A stretch of 64,000 nucleotides of DNA, taken from NCBI RefSeq assembly GCF_027247405.1, contig NZ_CP097463.1, positions 1,674,001-1,738,000 of the forward strand. The letters are read 5' to 3'. A model generated the notes under the pieces. It searched no databases and was not told the DNA's origin. It worked only from the letters and a program-made list of their open reading frames with translations. Shown one piece after another: positions 35,855-50,297 of this stretch (position 1 is the stretch's first letter; every line of letters begins with the position of its first letter). The position numbers were made by a program, and so were the translations under genes. Source of the DNA: Jatrophihabitans cynanchi. GTDB lineage: Bacteria; Actinomycetota; Actinomycetes; Mycobacteriales; Jatrophihabitantaceae.

Positions 35855-37594
35855 ATGCCACAGGTTCACCAGCACAACTACGACGTCGTGATCGTCGGTG
35901 CCGGCGGCGCCGGGATGCGCGCGGCTTTGGAGTCCTCCTCCCGCGTCCGTACCGCCGTGCTGACCAAGCTCTACCCGACCCGCTCGCACACCGGCGCGGC
36001 GCAGGGCGGCATGTGTGCCGCGCTGGCCAACGTCGAGGAGGACAACTGGGAGTGGCACACCTTCGACACGGTCAAGGGCGGTGACTACCTGGTCGACCAG
36101 GACGCCGCCGAGGTGATGTGCCGTGAGGCGATCGACGCCGTCATCGACCTGGAGAAGATGGGCCTGCCCTTCAACCGGACGCCCGAGGGGCGGATCGACC
36201 AGCGCCGCTTCGGCGGGCACACCCGCAACCACGGCGAGGCTGCCGTCCGCCGGTCCTGCTTCGCCGCGGACCGCACCGGCCACATGATCCTGCAGACGCT
36301 GTACCAGAACTGCGTCAAGCAGGACGTGCAGTTCTTCAACGAGTTCTACGTCCTGGATCTCATCGTGCAGGACGGCCACGCAGCCGGCGCGGTCGCGTAC
36401 GAGCTGGCCACCGGCGACATCCACGTGTTCGCCGCGAAGGCCGTCATCCTCGCCACCGGCGGCTTCGGCAAGGTGTTCAAGACGACGTCCAACGCGCACA
36501 CCCTCACCGGTGACGGCATGGGCATCATCTGGCGCAAGGGGCTGCCGCTGGAGGACATGGAGTTCTTCCAGTTCCACCCGACCGGCCTGGCAGGCCTGGG
36601 CATCCTGCTCTCGGAGGCCGCGCGCGGTGAGGGCGGGATCTTGCGCAACGCCGACGGCGAGCGGTTCATGGAGCGCTACGCCCCGACCATCAAGGACCTC
36701 GCGCCGCGCGACATCGTCGCGCGCTCGATGGCCAACGAGGTGCGCGAGGGACGCGGGGCGGGGCCGGAGAAGGACTACGTGCTGCTCGACCTCACCCACC
36801 TGCCGCGCGAGCAGATCGACGCGAAGCTGCCGGACATCACCGAGTTCGCGCGCACCTACCTGGGCGTCGAGCCGTACACCGAACCGGTGCCCGTGTACCC
36901 CACCGCGCATTACGCGATGGGCGGCGTGCCCACGAACATCCGCGCCGAGGTGCTGGGCAACAACACCGAGGTCGTGCCCGGCCTGTACGCGGCGGGCGAG
37001 GTCGCCTGCGTGTCCGTCCACGGCTCGAACCGGCTGGGCACCAACTCGCTGCTGGACATCAACGTGTTCGGCAGGCGCGCGGGCATCGCCGCGGCCGAGT
37101 ACGCGGCGACCCACTCGCACGTCGGCCTGCCGGTCGGCGCGCAGGGAACCGTCACCGCAATGGTGTCGACGCTGCTCGAGTCGACCGGAACGGAACGCGT
37201 GGCGACGCTTCGCGCCAAGATGCAGAGCACCATGGACCGCAACGCGCAGGTGTACCGCACGGACGCCTCGCTCAAGCAGGCCGAGGAAGACATCGCGGCG
37301 CTCAAGCAGCGGTACGCGAACGTCTCGATCAGCGACAAGGGCAAGCGGTTCAACTCCGACCTGCTCGAGGCGATCGAACTGGGCTTCCTGCTCGATCTGG
37401 CCGAGGTGCTCGTCGTCGGCGCGCGGGCGCGCAACGAGTCGCGCGGCGGCCACTTCCGCGAGGACTACCCGAACCGTGACGACGTCAACTTCATGCGCCA
37501 CACGATGGCCTATCGCGAAGGGGACGGCGCGATCCGGCTCGATTACAAGCCGGTCGTCCAGACCCGTTACCAACCGATGGAGCGCAAGTACTGA
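35855..37594 (+). CDS. sdhA: succinate dehydrogenase flavoprotein subunit
   Basis: 579 residues. FAD-binding VVIVGAGGAGMRAALES, the histidyl-FAD segment SHTGAAQGGMCAALAN, the substrate-site FHPTGLAGLGILLSEAARGEGG and the RSMANEVREGRG block with catalytic Arg; HYAMGGVPTN and GSNRLGTNSLLD complete the family set. Cytoplasmic side of complex II; next to sdhB with overlapping codons. Confidence 0.97.
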   Translation: MPQVHQHNYDVVIVGAGGAGMRAALESSSRVRTAVLTKLYPTRSHTGAAQGGMCAALANVEEDNWEWHTFDTVKGGDYLVDQDAAEVMCREAIDAVIDLEKMGLPFNRTPEGRIDQRRFGGHTRNHGEAAVRRSCFAADRTGHMILQTLYQNCVKQDVQFFNEFYVLDLIVQDGHAAGAVAYELATGDIHVFAAKAVILATGGFGKVFKTTSNAHTLTGDGMGIIWRKGLPLEDMEFFQFHPTGLAGLGILLSEAARGEGGILRNADGERFMERYAPTIKDLAPRDIVARSMANEVREGRGAGPEKDYVLLDLTHLPREQIDAKLPDITEFARTYLGVEPYTEPVPVYPTAHYAMGGVPTNIRAEVLGNNTEVVPGLYAAGEVACVSVHGSNRLGTNSLLDINVFGRRAGIAAAEYAATHSHVGLPVGAQGTVTAMVSTLLESTGTERVATLRAKMQSTMDRNAQVYRTDASLKQAEEDIAALKQRYANVSISDKGKRFNSDLLEAIELGFLLDLAEVLVVGARARNESRGGHFREDYPNRDDVNFMRHTMAYREGDGAIRLDYKPVVQTRYQPMERKY

Positions 37595-38340
37595 TGACTG
37601 CCATTGTCGAGAAGCCGGCCGCCGCACCTGCGATCGTCAAGCGGACGGTGTCGGTCAAGATCCGCCGGTTCAACCCGGAGGTCGACGCCGAGCCGCACTG
37701 GCAGACGTTCCAGGTCGAGGCGCTGCCCACCGACCGGGTGCTGAACCTGCTGCTGAACATCAAGGGCTACCAGGACGGCTCGCTGACGTTCCGTCGCTCC
37801 TGTGCGCATGGGGTGTGCGGCTCGGACGCGATGCGCATCAACGGCGTCAACCGGCTGGCCTGCAAGGTGTTGGTCAAGGACATGCCGGACGAGATCATGA
37901 TCGAGGCGATCAAGGGCCTGCCGCTGGAGAAGGACCTCGTCGTCGACATGGAGCCGTTCTTCGAGGCGTACCGGGCGGTCAAGCCCTTCCTCATCACGTA
38001 CGGCAACCAGCCTTCGCGCGAGCACATCCAGAGCCAGGCCGAGCGCGACCGTTTCGACGACACCACCAAGTGCATCCTGTGCGCCGCGTGCACGTCGTCC
38101 TGCCCGGTGTACTGGACGGACAACAAGTACGTCGGGCCTGCCGCGATCGTCAACGCGCACCGGTTCATCTTCGACAGCCGCGACGAGGGCACCGAGGAGC
38201 GGCTGGAGATCCTCAACGACCGCGAGGGCGTGTGGCGCTGCCGCACCACGTTCAACTGCACCGAGGCGTGCCCGCGCGGCATCGAGATCACCAAGGCGAT
38301 CGCCGAGGTCAAGCGCGCGCTGCTGTACCGGCGGGTGTAA
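37594..38340 (+). CDS. sdhB: succinate dehydrogenase iron-sulfur subunit
   Basis: 248 residues. Plant-type 2Fe-2S cluster region (RRSCAHGVCGSDAM and RLAC), then a 4Fe-4S motif CILCAACTSSCP and the 3Fe-4S ligands in CRTTFNCTEACPRGI. ATG shares one base with the sdhA stop. Wires electrons from FAD to the membrane anchors. Confidence 0.97.
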   Translation: MTAIVEKPAAAPAIVKRTVSVKIRRFNPEVDAEPHWQTFQVEALPTDRVLNLLLNIKGYQDGSLTFRRSCAHGVCGSDAMRINGVNRLACKVLVKDMPDEIMIEAIKGLPLEKDLVVDMEPFFEAYRAVKPFLITYGNQPSREHIQSQAERDRFDDTTKCILCAACTSSCPVYWTDNKYVGPAAIVNAHRFIFDSRDEGTEERLEILNDREGVWRCRTTFNCTEACPRGIEITKAIAEVKRALLYRRV

Positions 38341-38436
38341 CGAGCCGGACGTCGGGTGCAGCCGCCGCGTCCGAGAGGCGTGCTGTCGCGAGGTAACGTC
38401 GCGGTACGTTCTCGCTGACCCGGAGAGGACGGCCGC

Positions 38437-39177
38437 ATGCGCATTGCCGTGTTCGCGACCTGCTTGGTCGACGGGCTGTTCGCCGACGTCGGCAAGGCGA
38501 CGATCGCCTTGCTGCGCCGTCTGGGTCACGATGTCGACCTGCCGTTGGAGCAGACGTGTTGCGGACAGATGCATGTGAACACGGGGTACCCGCGTGAGGC
38601 GCTTCCGCTCGTGCGGCGCTATGTCGACACCTTCGCCCGCTACGACGCTGTGGTGGCACCGAGCGGTTCGTGTACGGGCGCGATAAGGCACCAGCACGCC
38701 GAGCTTGCCGGGGCCGCAGGCGATGCCACACTCGCCGAGGCTGCTCGCGAGGTCGCCTCGCGCACCTTCGAGCTGTCCGAGTTCCTCGTCGACCGGCTCG
38801 GGGTCACCGACGTGGGCGCGTACTTCCCGCACCGGGTCACCTATCACCCGACCTGCCACTCGCTGCGGCTCCTTCGGGTCGGCGACCGGCCGTACCGTCT
38901 GCTGCGCGCAGTCCGCGGCATCGAGCTCGTCGAGCTGCCGTCGGCGGATGCGTGTTGCGGGTTCGGTGGCACGTTCGCGTTGAAGAACGGCGAGGTGTCC
39001 ACGGCGATGCTGGCCGACAAGATGCGGTGCATCCTCGACACCGGTGCCGGGGTGTGCGCCGCCGGCGACGCGTCCTGCCTCATGCACATCGGTGGCGGGT
39101 TGTCCCGGCTGCAAGCCGGCGTCCGGACGGTCCACCTGGCCGAGATCCTCGCCTCGACCGAATCGAGCGCAGCATGA
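38437..39177 (+). CDS. lutA: L-lactate utilisation protein LutA (CCG-domain Fe-S protein)
   Basis: 246 residues with two CCG (cysteine-rich) domains: LEQTCCGQMHVNTGY and ADACCGFGGTFALKNGEVS, each with preceding single Cys (FATCLVDGLF; YHPTCHS). LutABC is a non-flavin Fe-S L-lactate oxidase. Clear ribosome site GGAGAGGA at 38421-38428. First of three genes joined by 4-nt overlaps. Confidence 0.93.
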   Translation: MRIAVFATCLVDGLFADVGKATIALLRRLGHDVDLPLEQTCCGQMHVNTGYPREALPLVRRYVDTFARYDAVVAPSGSCTGAIRHQHAELAGAAGDATLAEAAREVASRTFELSEFLVDRLGVTDVGAYFPHRVTYHPTCHSLRLLRVGDRPYRLLRAVRGIELVELPSADACCGFGGTFALKNGEVSTAMLADKMRCILDTGAGVCAAGDASCLMHIGGGLSRLQAGVRTVHLAEILASTESSAA

Positions 39178-40616
39178 CGTTCCTGGGAATCCCGACCGCC
39201 TCGTCCACCGGCCACCTGCGCGCGCCACGCACCTTCCCGGAGGCGGCCCACGACGCGCTCGGCAACGCCCAGCTGCGCCGCAACCTGGGCGATGCGACCG
39301 CGACGATCCGCGCCAAGCGGGCGGGCGTCGTCGCCGAGTTGCCCGACTGGGAACAGCTGCGCGCGGCCGGTGCCGCGATCAAGGACGAGACGCTCGCGCA
39401 CCTGGACGAGTACCTGATCCAGCTGGAGGAACAGGTCACCGAGCGCGGCGGCGTCGTGCACTGGGCCAGGGACGCGGACGAGGCGAACCGGACCGTCGTC
39501 GAGTTGGTGCGTGCCGCCGGCGCCGACGAGGTGGTCAAGGTCAAGTCGATGGCCACCCAGGAGATCGCGCTCAACGAGGCGCTGGCCGACGCCGGCATCA
39601 CCGCGCTCGAGACCGACCTGGCCGAGCTGATCGTGCAGCTCGGCCACGACGCGCCGAGCCACATCCTGGTGCCGGCGATCCACCGCAACCGCAGCGAGAT
39701 CCGCGAGATCTTCCTGCGCGAGATGGCGGGAGTGGATCCGGCGCTGACCGACGATCCGCGCGCGCTTGCCGAGGCCGCGCGCACCTACCTGCGGCGCAAG
39801 TTCCTGTCGGCCCAGGTCGCGATCAGCGGCGCGAACTTCGCCGTGGCCGAGGCCGGCACGCTGTGCGTGTTCGAGTCCGAGGGCAACGGCCGGATGTGCC
39901 TCACCCTGCCACGCACCCTGATCACCGTGATGGGGATCGAGAAGCTCGTCCCCACCTGGCGCGATCTCGAGGTGTTCCTGCAGACGCTGCCCCGTTCGTC
40001 CACCGGGGAGCGGATGAACCCGTACACCTCGATGTGGACCGGTGCGACCGAAGGGCAGCAGTTCCACCTGGTGCTGCTGGACAACGGCCGCACCGCGACG
40101 CTGGCCGACCCGCACGGGCGAAGCGCGCTGCGCTGCATCCGCTGCTCGGCCTGCCTGAACGTGTGCCCGGTGTACGAACGTACCGGCGGACACGCGTACG
40201 GCTCGGTGTACCCGGGCCCGATCGGCGCCGTGCTGTCGCCACAGTTGACCGGCGTGGAGCACAACCCGACGCTGCCGTTCGCGTCGTCGCTGTGCGGCGC
40301 CTGCTTCGACGCCTGCCCGGTCGCGATCGACATCCCCAGCATGCTGATCCACCTGCGCGCGCAGGTGGTCGACGCCAAACGTGAGGCGCACCACACCCCG
40401 ACGCCGGAAGCCGCGATCATGGCGGCCGCGGCATGGACCATGAACCGGCCGCGGTGGTGGGCGCGCGGGCTACGAGCCGCCCGGCTGAGCCGGTTCGTGC
40501 GGCGCCGCCGGGCGCTGCCGCCGCCGCTGTCGGCCTGGACCGCGTCCCGCGATCTGCCCGACCCGCCCCGCGAAACGCTCCGCGACTGGTGGCAGCGAGA
40601 GGGTGGCGTGCAATGA
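39174..40616 (+). CDS. lutB: L-lactate utilisation iron-sulfur protein LutB
   Basis: 480 residues. LUD domain (VVKVKSMATQEIALNEAL, ISGANFAVAEAGTLCVFESEGN) followed by a two-cluster ferredoxin segment CIRCSACLNVCPVY and CGACFDACPVAI, then a C-terminal basic tail. ATG overlaps the lutA stop (ATGA). The electron-carrying subunit of the complex. Confidence 0.95.
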   Translation: MTFLGIPTASSTGHLRAPRTFPEAAHDALGNAQLRRNLGDATATIRAKRAGVVAELPDWEQLRAAGAAIKDETLAHLDEYLIQLEEQVTERGGVVHWARDADEANRTVVELVRAAGADEVVKVKSMATQEIALNEALADAGITALETDLAELIVQLGHDAPSHILVPAIHRNRSEIREIFLREMAGVDPALTDDPRALAEAARTYLRRKFLSAQVAISGANFAVAEAGTLCVFESEGNGRMCLTLPRTLITVMGIEKLVPTWRDLEVFLQTLPRSSTGERMNPYTSMWTGATEGQQFHLVLLDNGRTATLADPHGRSALRCIRCSACLNVCPVYERTGGHAYGSVYPGPIGAVLSPQLTGVEHNPTLPFASSLCGACFDACPVAIDIPSMLIHLRAQVVDAKREAHHTPTPEAAIMAAAAWTMNRPRWWARGLRAARLSRFVRRRRALPPPLSAWTASRDLPDPPRETLRDWWQREGGVQ

Positions 40617-41233
40617 ACGAAGGTGCAGCAACCAGCGCCCGCGAGGAGATCCTGAGCCGGATCCGCACCGCGCTCGGGGACCGTCCGTCACCGGCACCGG
40701 TAGCGCGCGACTATCGCGTCGCCGGCAGCGTCCCGGCGGACGTCGAGCAGTTCGTCGACCGGCTGGTCGACTACCGCGCCACGGTGCACCGTTGCGGTAG
40801 CGACGAGCCCGCCTTACGCCTGAAGGAGATTCTCGACGCGCGCGGGGTACCGCGACTGGTGGTCCCGGACGGCTTCCCGCCCGCGTGGCTGCCGGCAGCG
40901 TCACTCGTCACCGAACCGGTCAGTACCGAGACACTCGACGAGGTCGGCGCCGTGCTCACGACCTGCGCGCTGGCCGTCGCCGAGACCGGCACGATCGTCC
41001 TGGATGCCGGTCCGGGGCAGGGGCCCCGGGCGCTCACCCTGGTGCCGGACTACCACCTGTGCGTGGTGCGCGCCGACCAGGTGCGCGCCATCGTGCCGGA
41101 CGCGGTCGCCGAACTCGACCCGCGCGCGCCGCTCACCTGGATCAGCGGGCCGAGCGCGACCAGCGACATCGAACTGCGCCGGGTCGAGGGCGTGCACGGT
41201 CCGCGCACCCTGGACGTCCTGATCGTCGGCTGA
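40613..41233 (+). CDS. lutC: L-lactate utilisation protein LutC
   Basis: 206 residues of the LUD family: SAREEILSRIRTAL beginning, GAVLTTCALAVAETGTIVLDAG core and WISGPSATSDIELRRVEGVHGP near the end, the family signature. Overlaps lutB by 4 nt. No lutR-type regulator or lactate permease is adjacent. Confidence 0.94.
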   Translation: MNEGAATSAREEILSRIRTALGDRPSPAPVARDYRVAGSVPADVEQFVDRLVDYRATVHRCGSDEPALRLKEILDARGVPRLVVPDGFPPAWLPAASLVTEPVSTETLDEVGAVLTTCALAVAETGTIVLDAGPGQGPRALTLVPDYHLCVVRADQVRAIVPDAVAELDPRAPLTWISGPSATSDIELRRVEGVHGPRTLDVLIVG

Positions 41234-41243
41234 GCACGCGCGG

Positions 41244-41249
41244 TAGCGT
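41244..41249 (+). promoter_or_regulatory. -10-like hexamer of the GGT-family gene
   Basis: TAGCGT, 8 nt before the GTG at 41258. Confidence 0.4.
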
Positions 41250-41257
41250 CGGGAAAC

Positions 41258-43024
41258 GTGTTCACCACCCGCCCGGAACTGCAGGGCAGCTTCGGCATGG
41301 TGTCCTCGACGCACTGGCTCGCCTCGGCCGCCGGCATGGCGGTGCTCGAGTCGGGCGGCAACGCATTCGACGCCGTCGTCGCGTCCGGGTTCACGTTGCA
41401 AGTGGTCGAGCCGCACCTGAACGGGCCGGGCGGTGACCTGCCGCTGATCTTCGCCGGCCCGGATCGCGCGCCGACCGTGCTGTGCGCGCAGGGCCCCGCG
41501 CCGGCCGGCGCCACCATCGCGCACTACCGCGGGCTCGGGTTGGAGCTGATACCGGGCTCCGGCCTGCTGGCGGCGGTCGTTCCCGGCGCGACGGCCGGCT
41601 GGCTCACCCTGCTGCGCGATCACGGCACCAAGCGGCTGCGCGACGTGCTGCAGTTCGCGATCGGGTATGCGGCGGACGGCATCCCGCTGCTGCCGTCGAT
41701 GCTGCGCACGATCGGTGCGGTCGCCGAGCTGTTCACGACGGACTGGACGACGTCCGCCGCGCTGTACCTGCCCGATGGCATCGTCCCGCAACCGGGCGCG
41801 TGGCACCGCAACCCGACCTGGGCGGCGACCCTGCAGCGCCTGGTGACCGAGGCCGAGGCCGCGACGCCCGACCGCGACGGGCAGCTCGAGCACGCGCTGC
41901 GGTCCTGGACGAGCGGGTTCGTCGCCGAGGCGATCGAGGAGTTCGCGCGGACGCCGTGGCGCGACTCGAGCGGTGAGCGGCACGCCGGCGTGCTGACCGG
42001 CGCCGACCTGGCGAGCTGGCGACCGACGTACGAGCGGCCGGCCACGCTGGACTTCGGCGGCCTCACGGTGTGCAAGACCGGGCCGTGGGGGCAGGGTCCG
42101 GTGCTGTTGCAGCAGCTCGCGCTGCTCGACGGGCTCGACCTCCGTCCCGGCACGGCCGAGTACGTGCACACCGTGATCGAGGCCGCCAAACTCGCCTTCG
42201 CCGACCGCGAGGCCTGGTACGGCGACGCCGCCGACGTCCCGCTGGCCGAGCTGCTCGATCCGGCGTACACGGCGTCCCGCCGGGCGCTGATCGGCGCGAC
42301 CGCCGACGGCGAGCTGCGACCGGGATCGCCCGCCGGCCGCGAACCACGGTTGCCGGACGCGCTGCGCGGTTCCGGTGCGCGTCCGCTCGGCGATGCCACG
42401 ACGGCCGAGCCGACGGTGTCACGAACCGGCGAGACGCGCGGCGACACCTGCCATGTCAGTGCTGCCGACCGCTGGGGGAACGTGGTCGCGGCGACGCCGA
42501 GCGGGGGCTGGCTGCAGTCGTCGCCGGTGATCGGCGCGGTCGGGTTCCCGCTCGGCAGCCGGCTGCAGATGGCCTGGCTGCAGGAGGGGCTGCCGAACTC
42601 GCTGACGCCCGGGCGCCGGCCGCGCACCACGCTGTCGCCGACGCTCGCGCTGCGCGGCGGCGAGCCGGTGCTCGGCTTCGGCACGCCGGGCGGCGACCAG
42701 CAGGACCAGTGGCAGTTGACCTTCCTGCTCAACCACCTGCTCGGCGGGATGAACCTGCAGGAGGCGATCGACGCGCCGACGTTCCACAGCACGCACTTCC
42801 CGAGCTCGTTCTACCCGCGCGACGCGTTCCCGCGGCAGCTGGTGATCGAGTCGCGCTTCGACGACGCCGTGCTCGATGACCTGCGCAGGCGCGGGCACGA
42901 ACTCGTCGTCAGCGACGCGTGGTCGCTCGGCCGGATGTGCGCGGTGGGACGCGATCCCGTGACCGGGCGGCTGCGCGCGGCCGCCAACCCGCGCGCGATG
43001 CAGGGCTACTCCGCGGGCCGGTGA
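41258..43024 (+). CDS. gamma-glutamyltransferase-family protein
   Basis: Ntn-hydrolase of the GGT / GGT-like acylase family, 588 residues. N-terminal MVSSTHWLASAAGMAVLESGGNAFDAVVA is diagnostic. The autoprocessing nucleophile is Thr in GDTCHVSAADRWGN (about residue 396), and TPGGDQQDQWQ plus the ALRGGEPVLGFGTPGG block match the small subunit. No signal peptide is visible, so it looks cytoplasmic, as in many actinobacterial GGT-like acylases that do not use glutathione. Start GTG 41258 agrees with the hexamer upstream. Its 3' end overlaps the convergent YihY gene by 19 bp. Confidence 0.9.
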   Translation: MFTTRPELQGSFGMVSSTHWLASAAGMAVLESGGNAFDAVVASGFTLQVVEPHLNGPGGDLPLIFAGPDRAPTVLCAQGPAPAGATIAHYRGLGLELIPGSGLLAAVVPGATAGWLTLLRDHGTKRLRDVLQFAIGYAADGIPLLPSMLRTIGAVAELFTTDWTTSAALYLPDGIVPQPGAWHRNPTWAATLQRLVTEAEAATPDRDGQLEHALRSWTSGFVAEAIEEFARTPWRDSSGERHAGVLTGADLASWRPTYERPATLDFGGLTVCKTGPWGQGPVLLQQLALLDGLDLRPGTAEYVHTVIEAAKLAFADREAWYGDAADVPLAELLDPAYTASRRALIGATADGELRPGSPAGREPRLPDALRGSGARPLGDATTAEPTVSRTGETRGDTCHVSAADRWGNVVAATPSGGWLQSSPVIGAVGFPLGSRLQMAWLQEGLPNSLTPGRRPRTTLSPTLALRGGEPVLGFGTPGGDQQDQWQLTFLLNHLLGGMNLQEAIDAPTFHSTHFPSSFYPRDAFPRQLVIESRFDDAVLDDLRRRGHELVVSDAWSLGRMCAVGRDPVTGRLRAAANPRAMQGYSAGR

Positions 43025-44073
43025 GTCCGCGCGAGCGCCCAGGTCGCGGCGGCCGCGCCGGCCACCGCGCCGACGCCGACCAGCGCGACGCCGACCGCGG
43101 CCGGGCTCACCGCCGTCGGTGAGCCGTCCGAGTCGACTGCGTCCGAGTCGACAGCGACCACGGCTGATGTCACGGGCACCAACTGAGCGCGCTCGCCCGT
43201 CAGCACCGCCATCCAGGCCGCGCAGAACAGCATGAACCGCGCCACCAGTTGGATCCAGATGAGCACCGCGACCACGCCGGCGAACGGGCCCGCGGTCGGG
43301 CTGCTCGCGGTGTGCGCGATGGTGTACGTCCCGACGATCTTGAGCACCTCGAAGCCGACGGCGGCCAGCAGCGCCCCCTTGACCGCCACGCGCGTCGGCA
43401 CGCTCACGCCGGGCAGGCGCACCAGCAGCCAGCTGAAGATGATCAGGTCGCCGCAGATCGCGAGCAGCACGCCGAGGACCTTGACCAGGCCGTGCACTCC
43501 GGGCAGCTCGTCCCACGACAGCGCGGTGAGGATCTGATCGGTGAGCGAGGTACCGACCGCGGTCAATGCCATCGACAGGATCAGGCCGAGCCCGAGGCCG
43601 GCGAGCACGAGCAGGTTCTTGAGTTTCGCGATCACGAAGTTCTGCGCCGGCGGTCGCACCTGCCACACCGCCTCGACGGCCGCGCGCAGGTTGCCGATCC
43701 AGCCGAGCCCGGTGAGGGCGACGCCGATGAGGCCGACTATCCCCACCCCGGTGCGCGCGTCGATGGCCGTCTTGATCGACGTGTTGAGCGTGTCGCCGAA
43801 CGCGCCGGGGACGTTGCGGGTGATGGACTCGAAAAGGTGCTGCAGCGTGTCCGGGTGGGAGTGCAGCACGAAGCCGGCGATCGCCACGCCCAGCAGGATC
43901 AGGGGAAACAGCGCGAGGAAGCTGAAGTAGGTGATCGCACCGGCGAACTGGTTGCCGTTGCTGTCCTGAAGTCGCTTCCAGGCGCGAGCCGTGTGGTCGA
44001 CCGACGGCCGCCTGCGCCGCAACCGCGCCCAGGCGCCGGCCACCGAGTCCTTGATCCGCCAGAACCACTTCAC
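43006..44073 (-). CDS. YihY/BrkB-family inner-membrane protein
   Basis: 355 residues with six to seven membrane helices. Family pattern: GNQFAGAITYFSFLALFPLILLGVAI, FGDTLNTSIKTAIDAR, a Gly-rich GWIGNLRAAVEAVWQVRP and RVAVKGALLAAVGFEVLKIVGTY. Earlier called ribonuclease BN-like without support; the function is unknown, possibly transport. A C-terminal Val/Ala-rich extra helix follows an acidic linker. GTG 44073 or 44076 begin it. Same strand and close to the LigT-like and trpS genes. Confidence 0.87.
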   Translation of the reverse strand: MKWFWRIKDSVAGAWARLRRRRPSVDHTARAWKRLQDSNGNQFAGAITYFSFLALFPLILLGVAIAGFVLHSHPDTLQHLFESITRNVPGAFGDTLNTSIKTAIDARTGVGIVGLIGVALTGLGWIGNLRAAVEAVWQVRPPAQNFVIAKLKNLLVLAGLGLGLILSMALTAVGTSLTDQILTALSWDELPGVHGLVKVLGVLLAICGDLIIFSWLLVRLPGVSVPTRVAVKGALLAAVGFEVLKIVGTYTIAHTASSPTAGPFAGVVAVLIWIQLVARFMLFCAAWMAVLTGERAQLVPVTSAVVAVDSDAVDSDGSPTAVSPAAVGVALVGVGAVAGAAAATWALARTHRPAE

Positions 44074-44104
44074 CACGCAGGCATACCCCACCCGCGCCCG
44101 CCGG

Positions 44105-44635
44105 TCACGCCCTGCCAGCCGCTCCCAGTGCGAACTCGGTACGCCAGCTCCAGCGGTCCTGCTCGCGCGAGAACAGCACGAACTTCTCCACCCGGAAGCG
44201 CGCGACGAAACCGGACAGCCCGTCGTACGCGCGGTCCAGCGACGCCTCGTCGATCTCCTGGGCAACCGTGACGTGCGGGTGGTACGGGAACTGCAACTCG
44301 CGCTCCAGCGGGCCGCGTCGCACGGCGCGCTCGAGCGCCTCGCAGTCGGACACCCCGCGCGCGACCTGGACGAACACGACGGGCGAGGCCGGACGGAACG
44401 TCCCGGTGCCGGACAGGTGCATGGTGAACGGCGCCGACGCCGCTGCCGCCGCCCGCAAGTGATCCTCGATGCCGTCCAGCTGCGAGCAGGCCACCGGAGT
44501 GGGCGGCAACAGCGTGACGTGCGGGAAGATCCGGTCGGCTGCCGGGTCGCCGACATCGCGCCGCCAGTTCGTCAGGACGGTCGCGTGCGGCTGCGGGATC
44601 GCGATCGCGACCCCGAGCACCACGTCGTCGGACAC
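44105..44635 (-). CDS. 2'-5' RNA ligase (LigT-like) family phosphoesterase
   Basis: 176 residues, 2H phosphoesterase fold. Two HxT/S motifs: FPHVTLLPP (about 38-46) and YHPHVTVAQE (about 117-126), spaced as in the family. Such proteins hydrolyse or ligate 2',3'-cyclic phosphate ends; the substrate is unknown. It starts 5 nt after the trpS stop. Confidence 0.85.
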   Translation of the reverse strand: MSDDVVLGVAIAIPQPHATVLTNWRRDVGDPAADRIFPHVTLLPPTPVACSQLDGIEDHLRAAAAASAPFTMHLSGTGTFRPASPVVFVQVARGVSDCEALERAVRRGPLERELQFPYHPHVTVAQEIDEASLDRAYDGLSGFVARFRVEKFVLFSREQDRWSWRTEFALGAAGRA

Positions 44636-44640
44636 GGGGC

Positions 44641-47032
<2,392 letters not shown>

Positions 47033-47039
47033 ACGGCAG

Positions 47040-47045
47040 AGTCTA
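47040..47045 (-). promoter_or_regulatory. -10-like hexamer of the CBS-domain protein gene
   Basis: TAGACT on the minus strand, 7 nt before GTG 47032, no ribosome site. Confidence 0.45.
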
Positions 47046-47073
47046 GGACCCTGTCGCGCAACCTCCTGCGCTC

Positions 47074-47868
47074 TCAGGCCGCAGCGGGGTGCCCGATCGG
47101 GTCGCGCAGCAGCAGGCGGACGACCTCGTCCGGGGCGTCCCACATCGGCACGTGCCCGACCCCGCGCAGCCGGACGTGCTCGGCCCCGGTCAGCACGGTG
47201 CGGGCGACCTCGGCCTGCCACGGCGGCAGGATCAGGTCCCGCCCGCCCCACGCGACCGTCACCGGCACGTCCGCGGGGATGCAGCCGGTGAACGGGGTGG
47301 CGGCGTCCAGGATCAGCCGCAGCGCCGGGCGGGCGTACTCGAAAGCGCGCAAGTCGCCGAGCGCATGATCGGCGCTCACCCGGCCGGGCCGGGTCATCAG
47401 CAGCCCGTACATCAGCCTGCGGCCGGCCGCGGTGCGGGCCAGCCGCTCCACCCGCGGGCCGACACGCTCGGTGAGTTGCGCCGCGCCGTTGAAGACGCGG
47501 CGGGTGTAGCCGAACTCGGCTGCGGTGCGCCAGAACCCGGCCGGAGCGAACGCGGTGACGCTGCGCGCATCGCCCCGGGCACCGGCCTCGAGGGCGATCC
47601 GGCCGCCGAGCGAGTAGCCGGCCACGTGCGGACGGTCCAGGCCCTGCTCGGCGAGGAACCCGCGGAACAGCTCGCTGAGCGCCTCGGTCACCGTTCTCCC
47701 GTCCAGGCAGAACGGGTCGGACTGCCCGTGTCCCGGCAGGTCGACCAGGATCACCTCGCGGTGTTCGCAGAGCCGGTCGAGAACCGGATACCAGGCCTGC
47801 CGGCGGTGCGTGAGGCCGTGCACCAGCACCAGCGGCTCGCCGCTGCCGTGCCGCTCGGACGCGAGCAT
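47074..47868 (-). CDS. alpha/beta-hydrolase fold protein
   Basis: 264 residues. Oxyanion strand LVLVHGLTHRRQAW, nucleophile elbow GYSLGG (Ser about 107), acid region VAWGGRDLILPP and catalytic His in GVGHVPMWDAP. Probably an esterase or lipase of unknown substrate. ATG at 47868 preceded by AGGAGG. Not obviously tied to its neighbours. Confidence 0.85.
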   Translation of the reverse strand: MLASERHGSGEPLVLVHGLTHRRQAWYPVLDRLCEHREVILVDLPGHGQSDPFCLDGRTVTEALSELFRGFLAEQGLDRPHVAGYSLGGRIALEAGARGDARSVTAFAPAGFWRTAAEFGYTRRVFNGAAQLTERVGPRVERLARTAAGRRLMYGLLMTRPGRVSADHALGDLRAFEYARPALRLILDAATPFTGCIPADVPVTVAWGGRDLILPPWQAEVARTVLTGAEHVRLRGVGHVPMWDAPDEVVRLLLRDPIGHPAAA

Positions 47869-47992
47869 GCCGGGCCTCCTGTCAGGCGACCCGTCGGGGC
47901 CGTCGGGTTTCCGCGCCGTTCAGTATGCGGATAACCGGACGGTACCTATCCGTAACGCGCCGCCACCGTCGCAACACGCCACGCGCGGTGAC

Positions 47993-50281
<2,289 letters not shown>

Positions 50282-50284
50282 TCA

Positions 50285-50290
50285 TAGTGT
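50285..50290 (+). promoter_or_regulatory. -10-like hexamer of the DUF885 gene
   Basis: TAGTGT, 7 nt before ATG 50298, no ribosome site. Confidence 0.45.
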
Positions 50291-50297
50291 GCAGGGC